The notes: a model not told the origin generated them from the sequence alone. 64,000 nucleotides of DNA from Aquicella lusitana (GCF_902459475.1 NZ_LR699116.1:28206-92205), one strand, 5' to 3'. Shown: positions 8,993 through 18,176, numbered from the stretch's first letter. Numbers and translations: made by a program.

Positions 8993-9037
8993 TATTAATG
9001 GCAAGGACATATAAATCGTATTGAGAAGGAGAAGAAA

Positions 9038-9319
9038 ATGGTCAATGAGATAAAATTGGATAAAATTAACTCATATTATTCGTCTGACCGCACTACTCAA
9101 AACAATAGCCAGCCTTCTCCTAATACGGCTCAGAAGGATGTAGATGTAACTAACCATTTGAATGATCTTGTAAAATCAATTAATACTTACCAAGAGCCAG
9201 TAGGGGCGGCGTCATTAAATGCGTTAAAGTATCAGATTGAGCAGCATGAATATAAGGTAGATTTAGACCAGCTTTCAGACAGGTTGTTAAGCAGCGGATT
9301 GTTAACAATAGGTGATTAA
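9038..9319 (+). CDS. flgM: Anti-sigma-28 factor FlgM
   Basis: FlgM binds FliA until the hook is finished, then is exported, releasing late flagellar transcription. The 93-residue protein is hydrophilic and disordered at the N-terminus. It ends with the FliA-binding helices of the family (GAASLNALKYQIEQHEYKVD, DQLSDRLLSS). GAGAAGGAGAAG gives a strong ribosome-binding site. flgN follows 2 bp later, the standard flgMN pair. Its target FliA is encoded in locus B at 51,402-52,106. Confidence 0.93.
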   Translation: MVNEIKLDKINSYYSSDRTTQNNSQPSPNTAQKDVDVTNHLNDLVKSINTYQEPVGAASLNALKYQIEQHEYKVDLDQLSDRLLSSGLLTIGD

Positions 9320-9321
9320 AT

Positions 9322-9759
9322 ATGCAAACTAATACACTCCTTCTCTCAACTTTAAATGAGATGTTAGCCTGTTGTCGTGAGATCCATCATCTTTTAAAAG
9401 ATGACAATAATCATTTTAAAAATGATCAATTTGACCTTGTTGATCAAAGTAATGCAAAAAAACTAGAGCTGACTGAAAAAATAAAGCGACTAGTAAACCA
9501 ATTAGATGTAAAAGATCAAAAATATTTGATGGAGAAAGTAGCTGGGAACGCTCCTCAGTCATCTGGGCACGATGAAATTCAAATTGCTGTTAACCAGCTT
9601 AATGAAGAGATTATGAATTGCTACAAGCATATTGTAGTAAATAGCAATATTGTTTTTTCTAATTTGCAAATGATCAAAGAAATCGGCGATAAATTAATAG
9701 AATTAAAATCAGGTAAGCAAATAACCTATAATGAGGCTGGGAGTATAGAAAAATGGTGA
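9322..9759 (+). CDS. flgN: FlgN-family export chaperone for FlgK/FlgL
   Basis: FlgN is a cytosolic chaperone that escorts FlgK and FlgL to the export gate. The 145-residue product is almost entirely alpha-helical with heptad patterns (LLSTLNEMLACCREIHHLL near the N-terminus; INQLNEEIMNCYKHI-type helix later). That is what the poorly conserved FlgN family looks like. Assignment rests on helical content, size and the invariant position right after flgM. The two client genes are at the left end of the window. Confidence 0.82.
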   Translation: MQTNTLLLSTLNEMLACCREIHHLLKDDNNHFKNDQFDLVDQSNAKKLELTEKIKRLVNQLDVKDQKYLMEKVAGNAPQSSGHDEIQIAVNQLNEEIMNCYKHIVVNSNIVFSNLQMIKEIGDKLIELKSGKQITYNEAGSIEKW

Positions 9760-9762
9760 AAC

Positions 9763-10464
9763 ATGAAATACATTAACATATTCTTTATTATTTTTGTCTC
9801 GTTATTTTCTTGCAGTCTTTCGGCGTTATCTTATGAAAACGTGGAAGATTTAAAAAATATAGCGAGAGAGTTCATTATTAATAGCGTTCCGCTGGAAACC
9901 GACGAAACGTTGGAAGTGAATATTAATTTATCTGACTTGCCAGCGCAGTTAGCGAAGTGTTCAAAAAAAATTACTGCAAAATTTCCTAACGAGTTTAGTC
10001 GGGAAAAAATCAACTCGGTTGAATTAAGCTGCAATGATGCTCCTTCCTGGCATATATTTGTTCCAGCAGATGTGCAAATTTTTACTAAAGTGGTTGTTGC
10101 TAAGCATCCCATATCGGCTAACGAAATTATTTCGGAATCAGATGTAGATTATGCAAAAGCAAATATTAGTCGTTTGTACAGTGGGTATTTTAATGACAAG
10201 ACACAAATCAAAGGGTATGTTGCGGCACAGATGATAAATTCTGGCGCGGTAATTACAAAAAAAAATACTCGCCGGCAGCAACTGGTGCATAAAAATCAAG
10301 TAATTGATTTGATTGCCAGAAAAAATTCAATCGTTGTCACCATGAAGGGAATAGCAAAATCAGATGGTTGCTTAAATGAAAGCATTATTGCCTATAATCC
10401 TTCATCCAAAAAAACAATGGAAGCCATTGTCATTGGCTTTAATAAAGCTGAAGTCATATCCTGA
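9763..10464 (+). CDS. flgA: P-ring assembly chaperone FlgA
   Basis: FlgA is a periplasmic protein needed for polymerising FlgI into the P ring. The 233-residue precursor has a clear signal peptide (residues 1-~21, FFIIFVSLFSCSLSALS). An N-terminal domain follows, then a SAF-type beta-clip domain (VVVAKHPISANEIISESDV, YVAAQMINSGAVITKKN). The C-terminus carries the usual NVIDLIARKNSIVVTMKGIA-type block. flgA is usually divergent from flgB. Here it lies downstream of flgMN and is followed after 12 bp by motA. Confidence 0.93.
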   Translation: MKYINIFFIIFVSLFSCSLSALSYENVEDLKNIAREFIINSVPLETDETLEVNINLSDLPAQLAKCSKKITAKFPNEFSREKINSVELSCNDAPSWHIFVPADVQIFTKVVVAKHPISANEIISESDVDYAKANISRLYSGYFNDKTQIKGYVAAQMINSGAVITKKNTRRQQLVHKNQVIDLIARKNSIVVTMKGIAKSDGCLNESIIAYNPSSKKTMEAIVIGFNKAEVIS

Positions 10465-10476
10465 CAGGAAAAAAAC

Positions 10477-11415
10477 ATGCTAATCATTGTCGGGTATTTA
10501 GTGATTCTATTATCCGTATTTGGTGGCTTTGCACTATCAGGTGGTAATTTATATGCATTGTTCCAACCTTTTGAATTGCTGATTATCGGTGGTGCAGCGT
10601 TTGGTTCATTTATTGTTGCGAATAACATGAAAGTAATTAAAGCAACGTTAAAATCGATAATGTCTGTATTCAAGGGAACAAACTACACCAGGAAATTTTA
10701 CATTGAATTGCTGTCGTTATTCTTTGAATTGACTAACAAAATCAGAAAAGACGGTGTTTTATCTATCGAGTCAGATATTGAAAATTACAAAGAGAGCCCT
10801 CTTTTTAGCCCTTATAAACTAGTGATAAAAGAAAAAAAAATTATGGAATTTTTTTGCGATCACTTGCGGTTAATTGTGACCGGCAGGGTTGATAAAATGC
10901 ATTTAGAACAATTGATGGACGAAGATATTGAAACATATTCTCATGAAGCTGAGCTGCCGATTGCTGCAATAACAAAGGTTGCAGATAGTTTACCGGCATT
11001 TGGTATTGTCGCTGCAGTAATGGGTATTGTAACCACCATGCAGAATATCAATGGTCCACCGGAAGAGCTTGGGCACCACGTAGCAGCAGCCCTGGTAGGC
11101 ACCTTTTTGGGTGTTCTATTGGGCTATGGATTCACTGCACCGATTGCTGCAATTCTTGAAAATCGCCTTCATGCTGAGGTTGTTATATTACAGTCAATCA
11201 AAGTTGTGCTGCTCGCCTCTGTACATAATCTTGCTCCATCTATTGCTGTGGAATTCGCTAGAAAAGTTTTATATTCCGCGGAGCGACCTACGAGCAGTGA
11301 GTTAGAGCAATTGTTGAAAGAAGCAAGAAACAATCGTAATAAACCACCTGGTGAAGGAGAAACTGCTGAGACCAAGGAAGCGGGTGAATCACAGCAAACC
11401 GACGAGGTTTCATAA
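10477..11415 (+). CDS. motA: Flagellar stator protein MotA
   Basis: MotA and MotB form the ion-driven stator that turns the rotor. The 312-residue protein has four membrane segments (about residues 1-20, 30-50, 170-190, 205-225). It carries the conserved loop and membrane blocks of MotA (PAFGIVAAVMGIVTTMQNI, HVAAALVGTFLGVLLGYGF). The cytoplasmic loop that contacts FliG is at ~60-165. The C-terminus has an unusual Glu/Lys/Thr-rich tail (residues ~280-312). The start follows CAGGA. The stop codon shares one base with the motB start (TAATG), so translation is coupled. Confidence 0.95.
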   Translation: MLIIVGYLVILLSVFGGFALSGGNLYALFQPFELLIIGGAAFGSFIVANNMKVIKATLKSIMSVFKGTNYTRKFYIELLSLFFELTNKIRKDGVLSIESDIENYKESPLFSPYKLVIKEKKIMEFFCDHLRLIVTGRVDKMHLEQLMDEDIETYSHEAELPIAAITKVADSLPAFGIVAAVMGIVTTMQNINGPPEELGHHVAAALVGTFLGVLLGYGFTAPIAAILENRLHAEVVILQSIKVVLLASVHNLAPSIAVEFARKVLYSAERPTSSELEQLLKEARNNRNKPPGEGETAETKEAGESQQTDEVS

Positions 11416-12329
11416 TGGATGAATCGCACGACGAAGTTAAACCACAAATAATCATTATAAAGCGCATCAAGAAAGTCAAAAAACATGGGCATCACGGTGG
11501 ATCTTGGAAGATTGCCTATGCAGATTTCGTGACGGCAATGATGTCATTTTTTCTTTTGCTTTGGTTATTATCATTATTGAACAAATCGCAACTTAGAAGT
11601 ATAGCGGAATATTTCAAACATCCTCAGAAAACAGGCCTTGTGCAACAGGGAACGAAAATTAATAAAGATCAAAAATTTGATTTTTACCTTGAGAAGGGCA
11701 AAGAAAAAGAGAAGTGGAAAGACCTGGAAAAAGAGAAACAAAAGGAAAAAGAAAAGGAAAAGGAAAAAATTAAGAGCCCGCTTCAAACTGAATCTAAAAT
11801 GAACGAAGGCAAAAAAGATAAATTGATGATGGACAAAATGGATAAAATACTTGCAATGAAGAAAGATTTTGAAGATAAGCTGGCGTCGCATCCCGAGCTG
11901 AGCCAATTTAAAAATCAACTCAATTTTGTTGTAACAGCAGATGGTTTGCGAATTGTGCTGCGTGATCTAGAAAATAAATCAATGTTCACTCTTGGTAAGT
12001 CTGATTTCGAAAAATATGCAAAACCTATTTTGGAGTGGTTAACCAAGGAATTAAACAATTATCCCAATCAACTCGTCATTATAGGCCATACTGATTCAGC
12101 AAAATTTAAAAATGGCAAATATACTAATTGGGAGTTATCAGTAGATCGGGCTAATGCTACTCGCAGGACATTGATAAACTATGGAATGGACCCAAATAAA
12201 GTCATGCGTATCATTGGCGAAGCAGATACCGATTTGCTGGACAAAAATAACGGTTTAAATCCGGCTAACCGTCGGATTGAAATTATCATTCTGACGGATG
12301 AGGCAGTGAACAAGATCAATAAAAAATAG
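11415..12329 (+). CDS. motB: Flagellar stator protein MotB
   Basis: MotB anchors the stator to peptidoglycan. A single membrane helix (residues ~38-60) carries the ion-binding Asp37 in the motif AYADFVTAMM. The N-terminal tail has the typical IIIKRIKKVKKHGHHGGSWK. A C-terminal OmpA-like domain (residues ~175-300) includes IIGHTDS and NWELSVDRANATRR. Between the plug region and this domain lies a highly charged Lys/Glu low-complexity stretch (residues ~95-118, repeated KE units), unusual for MotB and likely an extended linker. It ends 18 bp from the convergent PepSY gene, with no obvious terminator. Confidence 0.96.
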   Translation: MDESHDEVKPQIIIIKRIKKVKKHGHHGGSWKIAYADFVTAMMSFFLLLWLLSLLNKSQLRSIAEYFKHPQKTGLVQQGTKINKDQKFDFYLEKGKEKEKWKDLEKEKQKEKEKEKEKIKSPLQTESKMNEGKKDKLMMDKMDKILAMKKDFEDKLASHPELSQFKNQLNFVVTADGLRIVLRDLENKSMFTLGKSDFEKYAKPILEWLTKELNNYPNQLVIIGHTDSAKFKNGKYTNWELSVDRANATRRTLINYGMDPNKVMRIIGEADTDLLDKNNGLNPANRRIEIIILTDEAVNKINKK

Positions 12330-12347
12330 GAGTTTTTATGATATTTT

Positions 12348-12818
12348 CTAGTTAAACCACCATTTTTTCTTAAGCACACCGGTGTTGCCATCAACGTTTA
12401 GCTCAGTGCTTACTTCATTTTTATAAAGGGCCTTAACCTCATATTTTCCGTCAATTAGCTCAATGTGATAAATATGATGGTATCCTGCTTCCTCGACCTT
12501 TTTGACGGCTTCGAGCATCGTCAATTTTGCTGGATGAAATTTGATGCTATTTTTAGCTATAGGTTTTGAATCGTAAATTTCATTGGTTTCAGCATCGATA
12601 AATAATTTTGTAATTTTATTTTCTGCCGTAATGACAATAGCTTCATAGCAATCATGATTTAATACTATTTCTTCGATAGAGGTATACCCTTGCTCTTGCA
12701 AGTGGATAATTACTTCTGGTGTTTCTAATGATCCGTGCGATGTGCTATCCGCATAGGCTGGGGTAAAAAAAATAAGAAGATTAGCTATGATGCCCAGTAT
12801 AAAATTAATCACATTCAC
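12348..12818 (-). CDS. Exported protein with two PepSY-like domains
   Basis: The 156-residue product has an N-terminal signal peptide (residues 1-23, ending PAYA). Two PepSY-like units follow (residues ~33-88 and ~96-153). Each has an EVIIHLQEQGYTSIEEIVL / EAVKKVEEAGYHHIYHIEL helix, followed by strands ending in a YDSKP or VDGNTGVLKKKWW hairpin. PepSY domains are periplasmic and often modulate peptidases or respond to metals; the partner is unknown. The gene is convergent with motB and is not part of the flagellar operon. A second function cannot be assigned from sequence alone. Confidence 0.75.
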   Translation of the reverse strand: MNVINFILGIIANLLIFFTPAYADSTSHGSLETPEVIIHLQEQGYTSIEEIVLNHDCYEAIVITAENKITKLFIDAETNEIYDSKPIAKNSIKFHPAKLTMLEAVKKVEEAGYHHIYHIELIDGKYEVKALYKNEVSTELNVDGNTGVLKKKWWFN

Positions 12819-12910
12819 CTCTCTAGGTTTTCCATAAATCTGTACGGTAAGGCCATAATATTTAAAATAGCAGCAAGTCCGTTTAGCGCTTAAGAGTTAA
12901 ACTTTCACCT

Positions 12911-13822
12911 TCAATATGAAGCAGCACGATTTCGCTTTGAATGGCCAGAGGAAGCTGTAATCGTCTTCTTGATAGCCTTATATAATTTTTTAAATTCTGA
13001 ACTTTCTTCCTTATCTTTATGCCTGAGGAGGAATGCAGTTTGCTTGTTTTTATGAAGCTTAGGCAGCGGATATTCAACAAGCTGGTTATCAGATCCGTGT
13101 TGGGCATTGATTTTATTTGCCACAAAGTCTGGTAGATATATGGCGCATTGCCCCTGTAATGTTAATTCAATGGCTGTTGCTAAAAGATTAACTGAATATT
13201 TCTTATTGCGGGGATAGATACTTTCTATCCAACCGTCACGCTCTCTTATTCCCAACGGGTTGTTTGAAAGACCCTGAGCCGGAACAACGAAAGGAATTTC
13301 TGAAATGTTTAACCCTTTAAAAGTACCGTGTAAGTGATAACACTTCAAATAAAAATCGCCAATTTCAGTAATTTCAACTCCTGACATGGGAAAAGGTGCA
13401 TAGGTAATGCCATAGTCAAGTTGCCTGTTGACAATCATTTGTTCTATATTTCCCGGATCAAGATCCAGAAGGGTCATGGTAGTTTGGCCTAATTCAACAA
13501 ACTTAAATTGCTCAATAATAGTGAGAAGAAAAATTTCCACTGTTCCAATCCGGATTGAAGTAGGCTCGCGAGATTTTTTTATTTTAAAAAATAGTTCTTC
13601 CTGTTTAAGAAATTCTTTGGCTAATGGATAAATGCGCAAACCTTCGTCCGTGAGGGCGAGCCCACGCCCAGAGGGACGTAAAAGCGCACAACACAATTCC
13701 TCTTGCAGCACTTTCATAGACTTCGAAAGGGCAGAGTGCGTTATGTGCAACAGCTTAGCGGCCTTTGTCATGCTGCCAGTTTCCGCAATTGTGCAAAATT
13801 GTTTTAGTCTGTATGTGTCCAT
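12911..13822 (-). CDS. LysR-type transcriptional regulator
   Basis: The 303-residue product has the LysR N-terminal winged helix-turn-helix (residues ~1-60: FCTIAETGSMTKAAKLLHIT, HSALSKSMKVLQEELCC). A co-inducer-binding domain (residues ~90-285) follows. The effector cannot be read from the sequence. LysR regulators commonly control a divergent neighbour; here the divergent gene encodes a HIT protein about 270 bp away, so that is a possible target (inference). The C-terminal ~15 residues are basic and unstructured. Confidence 0.88.
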   Translation of the reverse strand: MDTYRLKQFCTIAETGSMTKAAKLLHITHSALSKSMKVLQEELCCALLRPSGRGLALTDEGLRIYPLAKEFLKQEELFFKIKKSREPTSIRIGTVEIFLLTIIEQFKFVELGQTTMTLLDLDPGNIEQMIVNRQLDYGITYAPFPMSGVEITEIGDFYLKCYHLHGTFKGLNISEIPFVVPAQGLSNNPLGIRERDGWIESIYPRNKKYSVNLLATAIELTLQGQCAIYLPDFVANKINAQHGSDNQLVEYPLPKLHKNKQTAFLLRHKDKEESSEFKKLYKAIKKTITASSGHSKRNRAASY

Positions 13823-14090
13823 TATGGAACATAATGTTATATTACATATGAAATAATATCAATAATTGCTTTAGGCCTAAAAGCGCAATCGTAGCGTAAA
13901 CGGTAAGTATGCAGCGACTATTTTTTATCGCTCATTACAGCAGTAATATGGATTGGACAGCAAGATAGCCGCACATAGACGAATAAATTTATACAATAAA
14001 TTGAGTTGGATATGTTTATCTCTTGGTCCAGCATAATATGCTATCATTAAATTAATGGGTTCCGTTAGTTGAAATACTGAGAGTACTTTC

Positions 14091-14516
14091 ATGGAAACTT
14101 GTACCTTTTGCATGATTTCAGCTAAAAAAGAAAAAGCATTCATCGTTTTTGAAGATAGTCGTTTTATTGCATTTCTTGACCAACGCCCTTTATTTCCTGG
14201 GCATTGCCTTTTAATTCCCAAAATGCATATTGAAACATTCGATAAACTTCCTTTACAATTAATCAGGCCATTATTCGTTTTATCCCAGGTTATTACCAAT
14301 GCGGTCCGGAAAGGTATGAAAGCGGAAGGAACCTTTATTGCCATAAACAACCGAGTCAGCCAAAGTATTCCTCATCTGCATATTCACATTGTGCCTAGAA
14401 ATAATAAAGATGGTCTGATCGGTTTTTTTTGGCCAAGGCATAAATATGAGAGTGATTCACATATGCAAAGGACCCAAAATAAAATTAAGTCTAGTCTAAA
14501 GGGCATAATAAAGTAA
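14091..14516 (+). CDS. HIT-family nucleotide hydrolase/transferase
   Basis: Histidine-triad proteins cleave nucleoside phosphoramidates, dinucleoside polyphosphates or related nucleotides. The 141-residue protein carries the family motif as HLHIHIV (His95, His97, His99). It also has the upstream GHCLLIPKMHIETFDKL block. An N-terminal CxxC (Cys4, Cys7) may bind zinc, as in many bacterial HIT proteins. The C-terminal tail of ~30 residues is basic. The gene is monocistronic and convergent with the broken ThDP enzyme gene. Confidence 0.9.
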   Translation: METCTFCMISAKKEKAFIVFEDSRFIAFLDQRPLFPGHCLLIPKMHIETFDKLPLQLIRPLFVLSQVITNAVRKGMKAEGTFIAINNRVSQSIPHLHIHIVPRNNKDGLIGFFWPRHKYESDSHMQRTQNKIKSSLKGIIK

Positions 14517-14962
14517 GCTTTTGTAAATTAAACTTGCATTTAATTGTAGGATAGATCGAATGCTGATATGCAGAACCAAATTAAAATGGAGAAATTTTGA
14601 CGGGTGTAGGGTAATTGCCAGCTTTAATATGAATCAGAACGGGTTTATTCAATTGTAGTGCATATGAAAAAGTTTCAGATAATTTTTCGGGTTCTGAAAC
14701 AGTGATTCCAACAACACCTAAAGCTTCAGCAATTTTTGCCCAATCATGTGACGGCAATTTAAGAAATTCTGTTTCAAAGTCACCAACCTCACGTGCACGC
14801 AATTGAGGATTTCCATGGGCTTGATTGTCAATCAGCACGAAGATAACAGCCAGACCATAACGTGCAGCAGTTTGAATTTCAAGACCATGCATCAACATGC
14901 TGCCATCCCCAATAATATGCATTAGTTCCGATCTAATCTGACACTTGCTACTTGAAAAAAGT

Positions 14963-15022
14963 AAGGTTACCCGTTTTGATAGTTATGTCGAGTAAAAATC
15001 AAAACATTAAAGAGGTAACCTT
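14963..15022 (+). promoter_or_regulatory. Hairpin that sequesters the transposase ribosome-binding site
   Basis: AAGGTTACC (14,963-14,971) is the exact reverse complement of GGTAACCTT (15,014-15,022), which directly precedes the transposase ATG. Inside it, GTTTTGAT (14,973-14,980) pairs with ATCAAAAC (14,998-15,005). The outer stem buries the GG of the GAGG Shine-Dalgarno sequence. Transcripts entering from outside would fold this way and be poorly translated, the type of control known for IS10 and IS50. The same structure is at 21,313-21,372, 23,087-23,146, 28,586-28,645, 45,169-45,228 and 48,780-48,839. It could instead be a transposase-binding site. Confidence 0.6.
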
Positions 15023-16069
15023 ATGTACGAGTGTACGCAAAAAATCATTAAAAACAAGGTCGGTCTGTTAAATTTGGCAGAAGAGCTAGGGAATGTATCA
15101 AGAGCCTGCAAGGTAATGGGCTTCTCCAGAGATACGTTTTATCGTTATAAATCAGCAGTTGAGCAAGGAGGCATTGAGACCTTGTTCGACAAGAGCAGAC
15201 GGCAGCCAAACATCAAGAACCGCACCGATGAAGCTACAGAGAATGCTGTATTGGACTATGCCATTGAGTACCCCGCGCATGGTCAATTAAGAGTCAGTAA
15301 TGAGCTTAGGAAAAGAGGTGTTTTTGTTTCTCCTAGCGGTGTTCGTTGCATCTGGCTAAGGCATGATTTGGCATCATTTAAACAGCGTCTAACCGCACTG
15401 GAAAAGAAATCTGCCGAGGAGAACTTAATTCTAACTGAAGCACAACTGGCCGCGCTAGAACGCAAAAAAGACGATGATATGGCCTGCGGTGAAATTGAAA
15501 CAGCACATCCTGGCTATCTTGGTTCACAAGATACCTTTTATGTTGGCAATCTCAAGGGTGTTGGGCGCATTTATCAGCAAACATTTGTTGATACCTACTC
15601 CAAAGTGGCTCATTGCAAGCTATATACCACAAAAACACCGATTACATCTGCTGACCTGTTAAATGATCGTGTGTTGCCATTCTTTGAAGAACAAGGCTTG
15701 GGCTTGCTGCGCGTATTAACGGATCGTGGCACTGAGTTTTGCGGCAAGGTAGAGCAACACGATTACGAGTTGTATTTGGCGCTCAATGATATTGAGCACA
15801 CCAAAACGAAAGCTCAATCACCCCAGACCAATGGCATCTGTGAACGCTTTCATAGGACGATTCTGAATGAGTTTTATCAGGTTGCTTTCCGAAAGAAAGT
15901 TTACACAACTATTGACGAGTTGCAAAAAGATCTGGATGATTGGCTCGGTTATTACAACAATGAACGCACACATCAGGGTAAAATGTGTTGTGGCCGAACT
16001 CCGATGGCGACATTGATTGATGGTAAAAGAATCTGGAAGGAAAAAGTTGATAATCTCAACTTGAACTGA
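15023..16069 (+). CDS. IS481-family transposase, copy 1
   Basis: The 348-residue transposase has an N-terminal helix-turn-helix (residues ~12-45, LLNLAEELGNVSRACKVMGF and SRDTFYRYK) and a second DNA-binding region to ~115. An rve/RNase H-like catalytic domain spans ~160-320. The likely DDE residues are Asp170 (SQDTFYV), Asp234 (LTDRGTEF) and Glu274 (NGICERFHRT). The YYNNERTHQG motif near residue 310 is typical of IS481/IS3 enzymes. A single uninterrupted frame, without the -1 frameshift used by IS3, supports IS481. It appears intact and active. Confidence 0.96.
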   Translation: MYECTQKIIKNKVGLLNLAEELGNVSRACKVMGFSRDTFYRYKSAVEQGGIETLFDKSRRQPNIKNRTDEATENAVLDYAIEYPAHGQLRVSNELRKRGVFVSPSGVRCIWLRHDLASFKQRLTALEKKSAEENLILTEAQLAALERKKDDDMACGEIETAHPGYLGSQDTFYVGNLKGVGRIYQQTFVDTYSKVAHCKLYTTKTPITSADLLNDRVLPFFEEQGLGLLRVLTDRGTEFCGKVEQHDYELYLALNDIEHTKTKAQSPQTNGICERFHRTILNEFYQVAFRKKVYTTIDELQKDLDDWLGYYNNERTHQGKMCCGRTPMATLIDGKRIWKEKVDNLNLN

Positions 16070-17492
16070 CAGTAAAACCGTAACTGAAAAACGGGTAACT
16101 GTCAGATCAAGTCGGAACTTTTACAAATAATAGATACTACAGGAACGTTAGGATTTGCAGCTTTGCCACCTATGCTTGCTGCTATTGACCAACCCATTGG
16201 GCTCATCGATTTTACCTGAGTGAAGTGTTGTCTTGGTTCGTAGCAAATCCAATAATGCGACGCGATAAATCCGCTGGCACCTTCACCAGAAAATAATATC
16301 GTATTTTTTGGCATCACAGCACGTAATTCTTTTATAACACGCGCAGGATGGATAGGGATCTTATTGCTAGATAAATTTTCTTCGTCATAAAATTGAGGAA
16401 TTTTTTTGTTGATTGTTTCAATCCATTTCTTTCTTTCGCTAATTGAATGTCGTAGTATTTTATTATCGCTGGATCGATTTAATTCTGCTAAAAACGTCTT
16501 AGTATCCCCTAAAATAAATAAATCAGGCGGGAAATTTCCGAAATAACTATTCTCGTTAATATCATTTATTATCAAAGCCTTACTTGGCAAAAACTTTTTC
16601 GACCACTTGGCAGTAGTAACTTGATTTAATCGAGAACCTAACACAATTAATACTTCAATTTCATCGCCTAATATTGTTTCTATAGCTCGAGGATTTCCAA
16701 ACCAATTGAGGACGCCCAAGGATAACCGATGGTTCTCTGGAAAAACGCTTTTTCCGGCCAGGGTCGTTGCAATGGGGATCTCAAAATTCTCTGAGAAATG
16801 AACCAATTCCTCGGTGCTTTCAGAATGCAAACATCCCATTCCTGCAAGAACAACTATTCTTTGAGCGTTTTTTAAATAGCTCCATATTTTATCACATGCC
16901 TCGCGGTCCAAACTGCGAGGATGATAAAGTGAAGGGGACAGTTTTTTTATTGTAGAATTTATTTCACAATTTTCAAAATCAGATGGAATCGTAAGTTGCA
17001 CAGGACCACGATTAACACCAAGCATATTTCTCAATAATGAATCGATGTGCGGTTTAAGTGTTTCAGCGTGAGTCACAACCAAACGTTTATTAGTTACTGG
17101 CATCAAAAAAGTATTTGCATCAAAATTAGAGGGTGTTGTATCTTGAAAACTACCACGTCCTTGTAAATTTGATTCTGCATCCCCAGTGATTATAAATATT
17201 GGCGTTTTGTCGCTAAAGGCCGTTGTAATGGCTGTCATCATATTAGTAATACCAGGTCCTCCAATACCTGCCACGATACCAAATTTTCCACTGACTTTCG
17301 CATAACCATCAGCCATCATAGCAGCACCACCTTCATGCGCAGCTACAATCCCAGTAAAGTCTGGAAATATTTGAAGTGCTGACATAATAGGATCAACATG
17401 AAAACCAGGCACCATAAATAAATGTCGAATACCTTCTTGTTCGAACATTTTAATTAAATATTCAGTAGCCTTCATGTATGGATTTCCAAATA

Positions 17493-17927
17493 TTATTTGG
17501 ATTTCTTTTTCAAGTAAGACGCGCTCTCGTTAATCCAATCTTCGCGCACAGGGGTGAAAAAATCGATATCAATCGTATCTTCTAAAGCAAAAAATTCATG
17601 GGGAACGTGCGGTGGAAAAATAATAATTTCGCCAGACTTTATAATAAATTCTTTTCCTTGTGAAAAAACTTTGACTGATCCTTTAGTTATCCACGTAATT
17701 TGTTCATTTACATGGTGATGCAAAGGAACTTCTGCGCCTTTTTTAAATATCCATTTAACTAGCATAGATTGACCAGAATATATGTATTGACGCGAAATTT
17801 TATCGTTAACCGTTTCGATAGACATATTTTCAAAATTGTAGAAAATAGGAGATGCTTTATAATGCTCAAAAATATGAGGAACAATACCAGAAGTCTTACT
17901 TTTCTGTCCTTTTGATTTCGTTTTCAC
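17493..17927 (-). CDS. Cupin-domain protein
   Basis: A single beta-barrel cupin spans residues ~50-130. Motif 1 is present as PLHHHVNEQITWITKG (metal-binding His-His and Glu). Motif 2 is present as FPPHVPHEFFALED. The GTG at 17,927 is preferred because AAGAGG lies 7 nt upstream. The longer ATG start at 17,981 has no Shine-Dalgarno sequence and adds an unconserved stretch. The product is then 144 residues. It precedes the disrupted ThDP enzyme gene by 17 bp on the same strand. The two may form a small catabolic or biosynthetic operon that is now non-functional (inference). Substrate unknown. Confidence 0.82.
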   Translation of the reverse strand: MKTKSKGQKSKTSGIVPHIFEHYKASPIFYNFENMSIETVNDKISRQYIYSGQSMLVKWIFKKGAEVPLHHHVNEQITWITKGSVKVFSQGKEFIIKSGEIIIFPPHVPHEFFALEDTIDIDFFTPVREDWINESASYLKKKSK

Positions 17928-18176
17928 ACAATTTCCTCTTAAAGCTGGGCGAAAATAAAAACAGAAATGACTTATACTCATATTAACATATTTGTTTTAA
18001 CATAATCTATCAGCTTGCTTATTTTGGTAACACTTGACCCTCATTTGAATAAATTTATTTCTGATATAGATAGCTCCTGACTGTTTCTATCCTATTAAAT
18101 TTACTAAATATTCAATTAGTTAAAAATATTGAGTGATTAGCTATACTTAATATGATCTCATATTTATGGAGAAAGC

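Larger units (their letters stand above)
14918..16125 (+). mobile_element. IS481-family element, copy 1
   Basis: The element is 1,208 bp, begins TGCATTAG and ends TTTTACA. It has 26-bp imperfect terminal inverted repeats (20 of 26 positions match: TGCATTAGTTCCGATCTAAT... against TGTAAAAGTTCCGACTTGAT...). A second shared block, GTTACCCGTTTT, lies inside each end. It carries one transposase gene. The 7-bp target duplication AATAATA is at 14,911-14,917 and 16,126-16,132. The insertion disrupts the ThDP enzyme gene. TG...CA ends and a DDE transposase with an N-terminal HTH fit the IS481 family. Confidence 0.95.
14581..17475 (-). pseudogene. Acetolactate-synthase-like ThDP enzyme, split by IS copy 1
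   Basis: Removing the IS (14,918-16,125) and one copy of the AATAATA duplication restores a single 559-codon frame. The frame is otherwise free of stops, so the break is recent. The N-terminal piece (16,126-17,475) carries the ThDP Pyr domain with catalytic Glu48 (VAAHEGGAAMMADGYAK) and the central domain. The C-terminal piece (14,581-14,910) holds the PP-domain cofactor motif GDGSMLMHG...DNQAHG. The insertion falls between VVSII and GDG, so neither piece can bind ThDP in full. Members include acetolactate synthases and related 2-oxo-acid decarboxylases; the substrate cannot be told from sequence. A cupin gene lies 17 bp upstream, probably in the same operon. Confidence 0.93.

Noticed and set aside
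8981..9001. Sigma-54 promoter before flgM
   Set aside because: TGGCA occurs twice, but neither has a GC 12 bp downstream; the sigma-28 match is much better.
15283..15465. Small ORFs of 60-62 residues inside each IS copy
   Set aside because: They are other-frame shadows of the transposase, repeated only because the element is repeated.
14581..17475. Two separate genes for the ThDP-enzyme pieces
   Set aside because: Removing the IS and one 7-bp duplication joins them in a single uninterrupted frame; the C-terminal ATG is supplied by the IS end.
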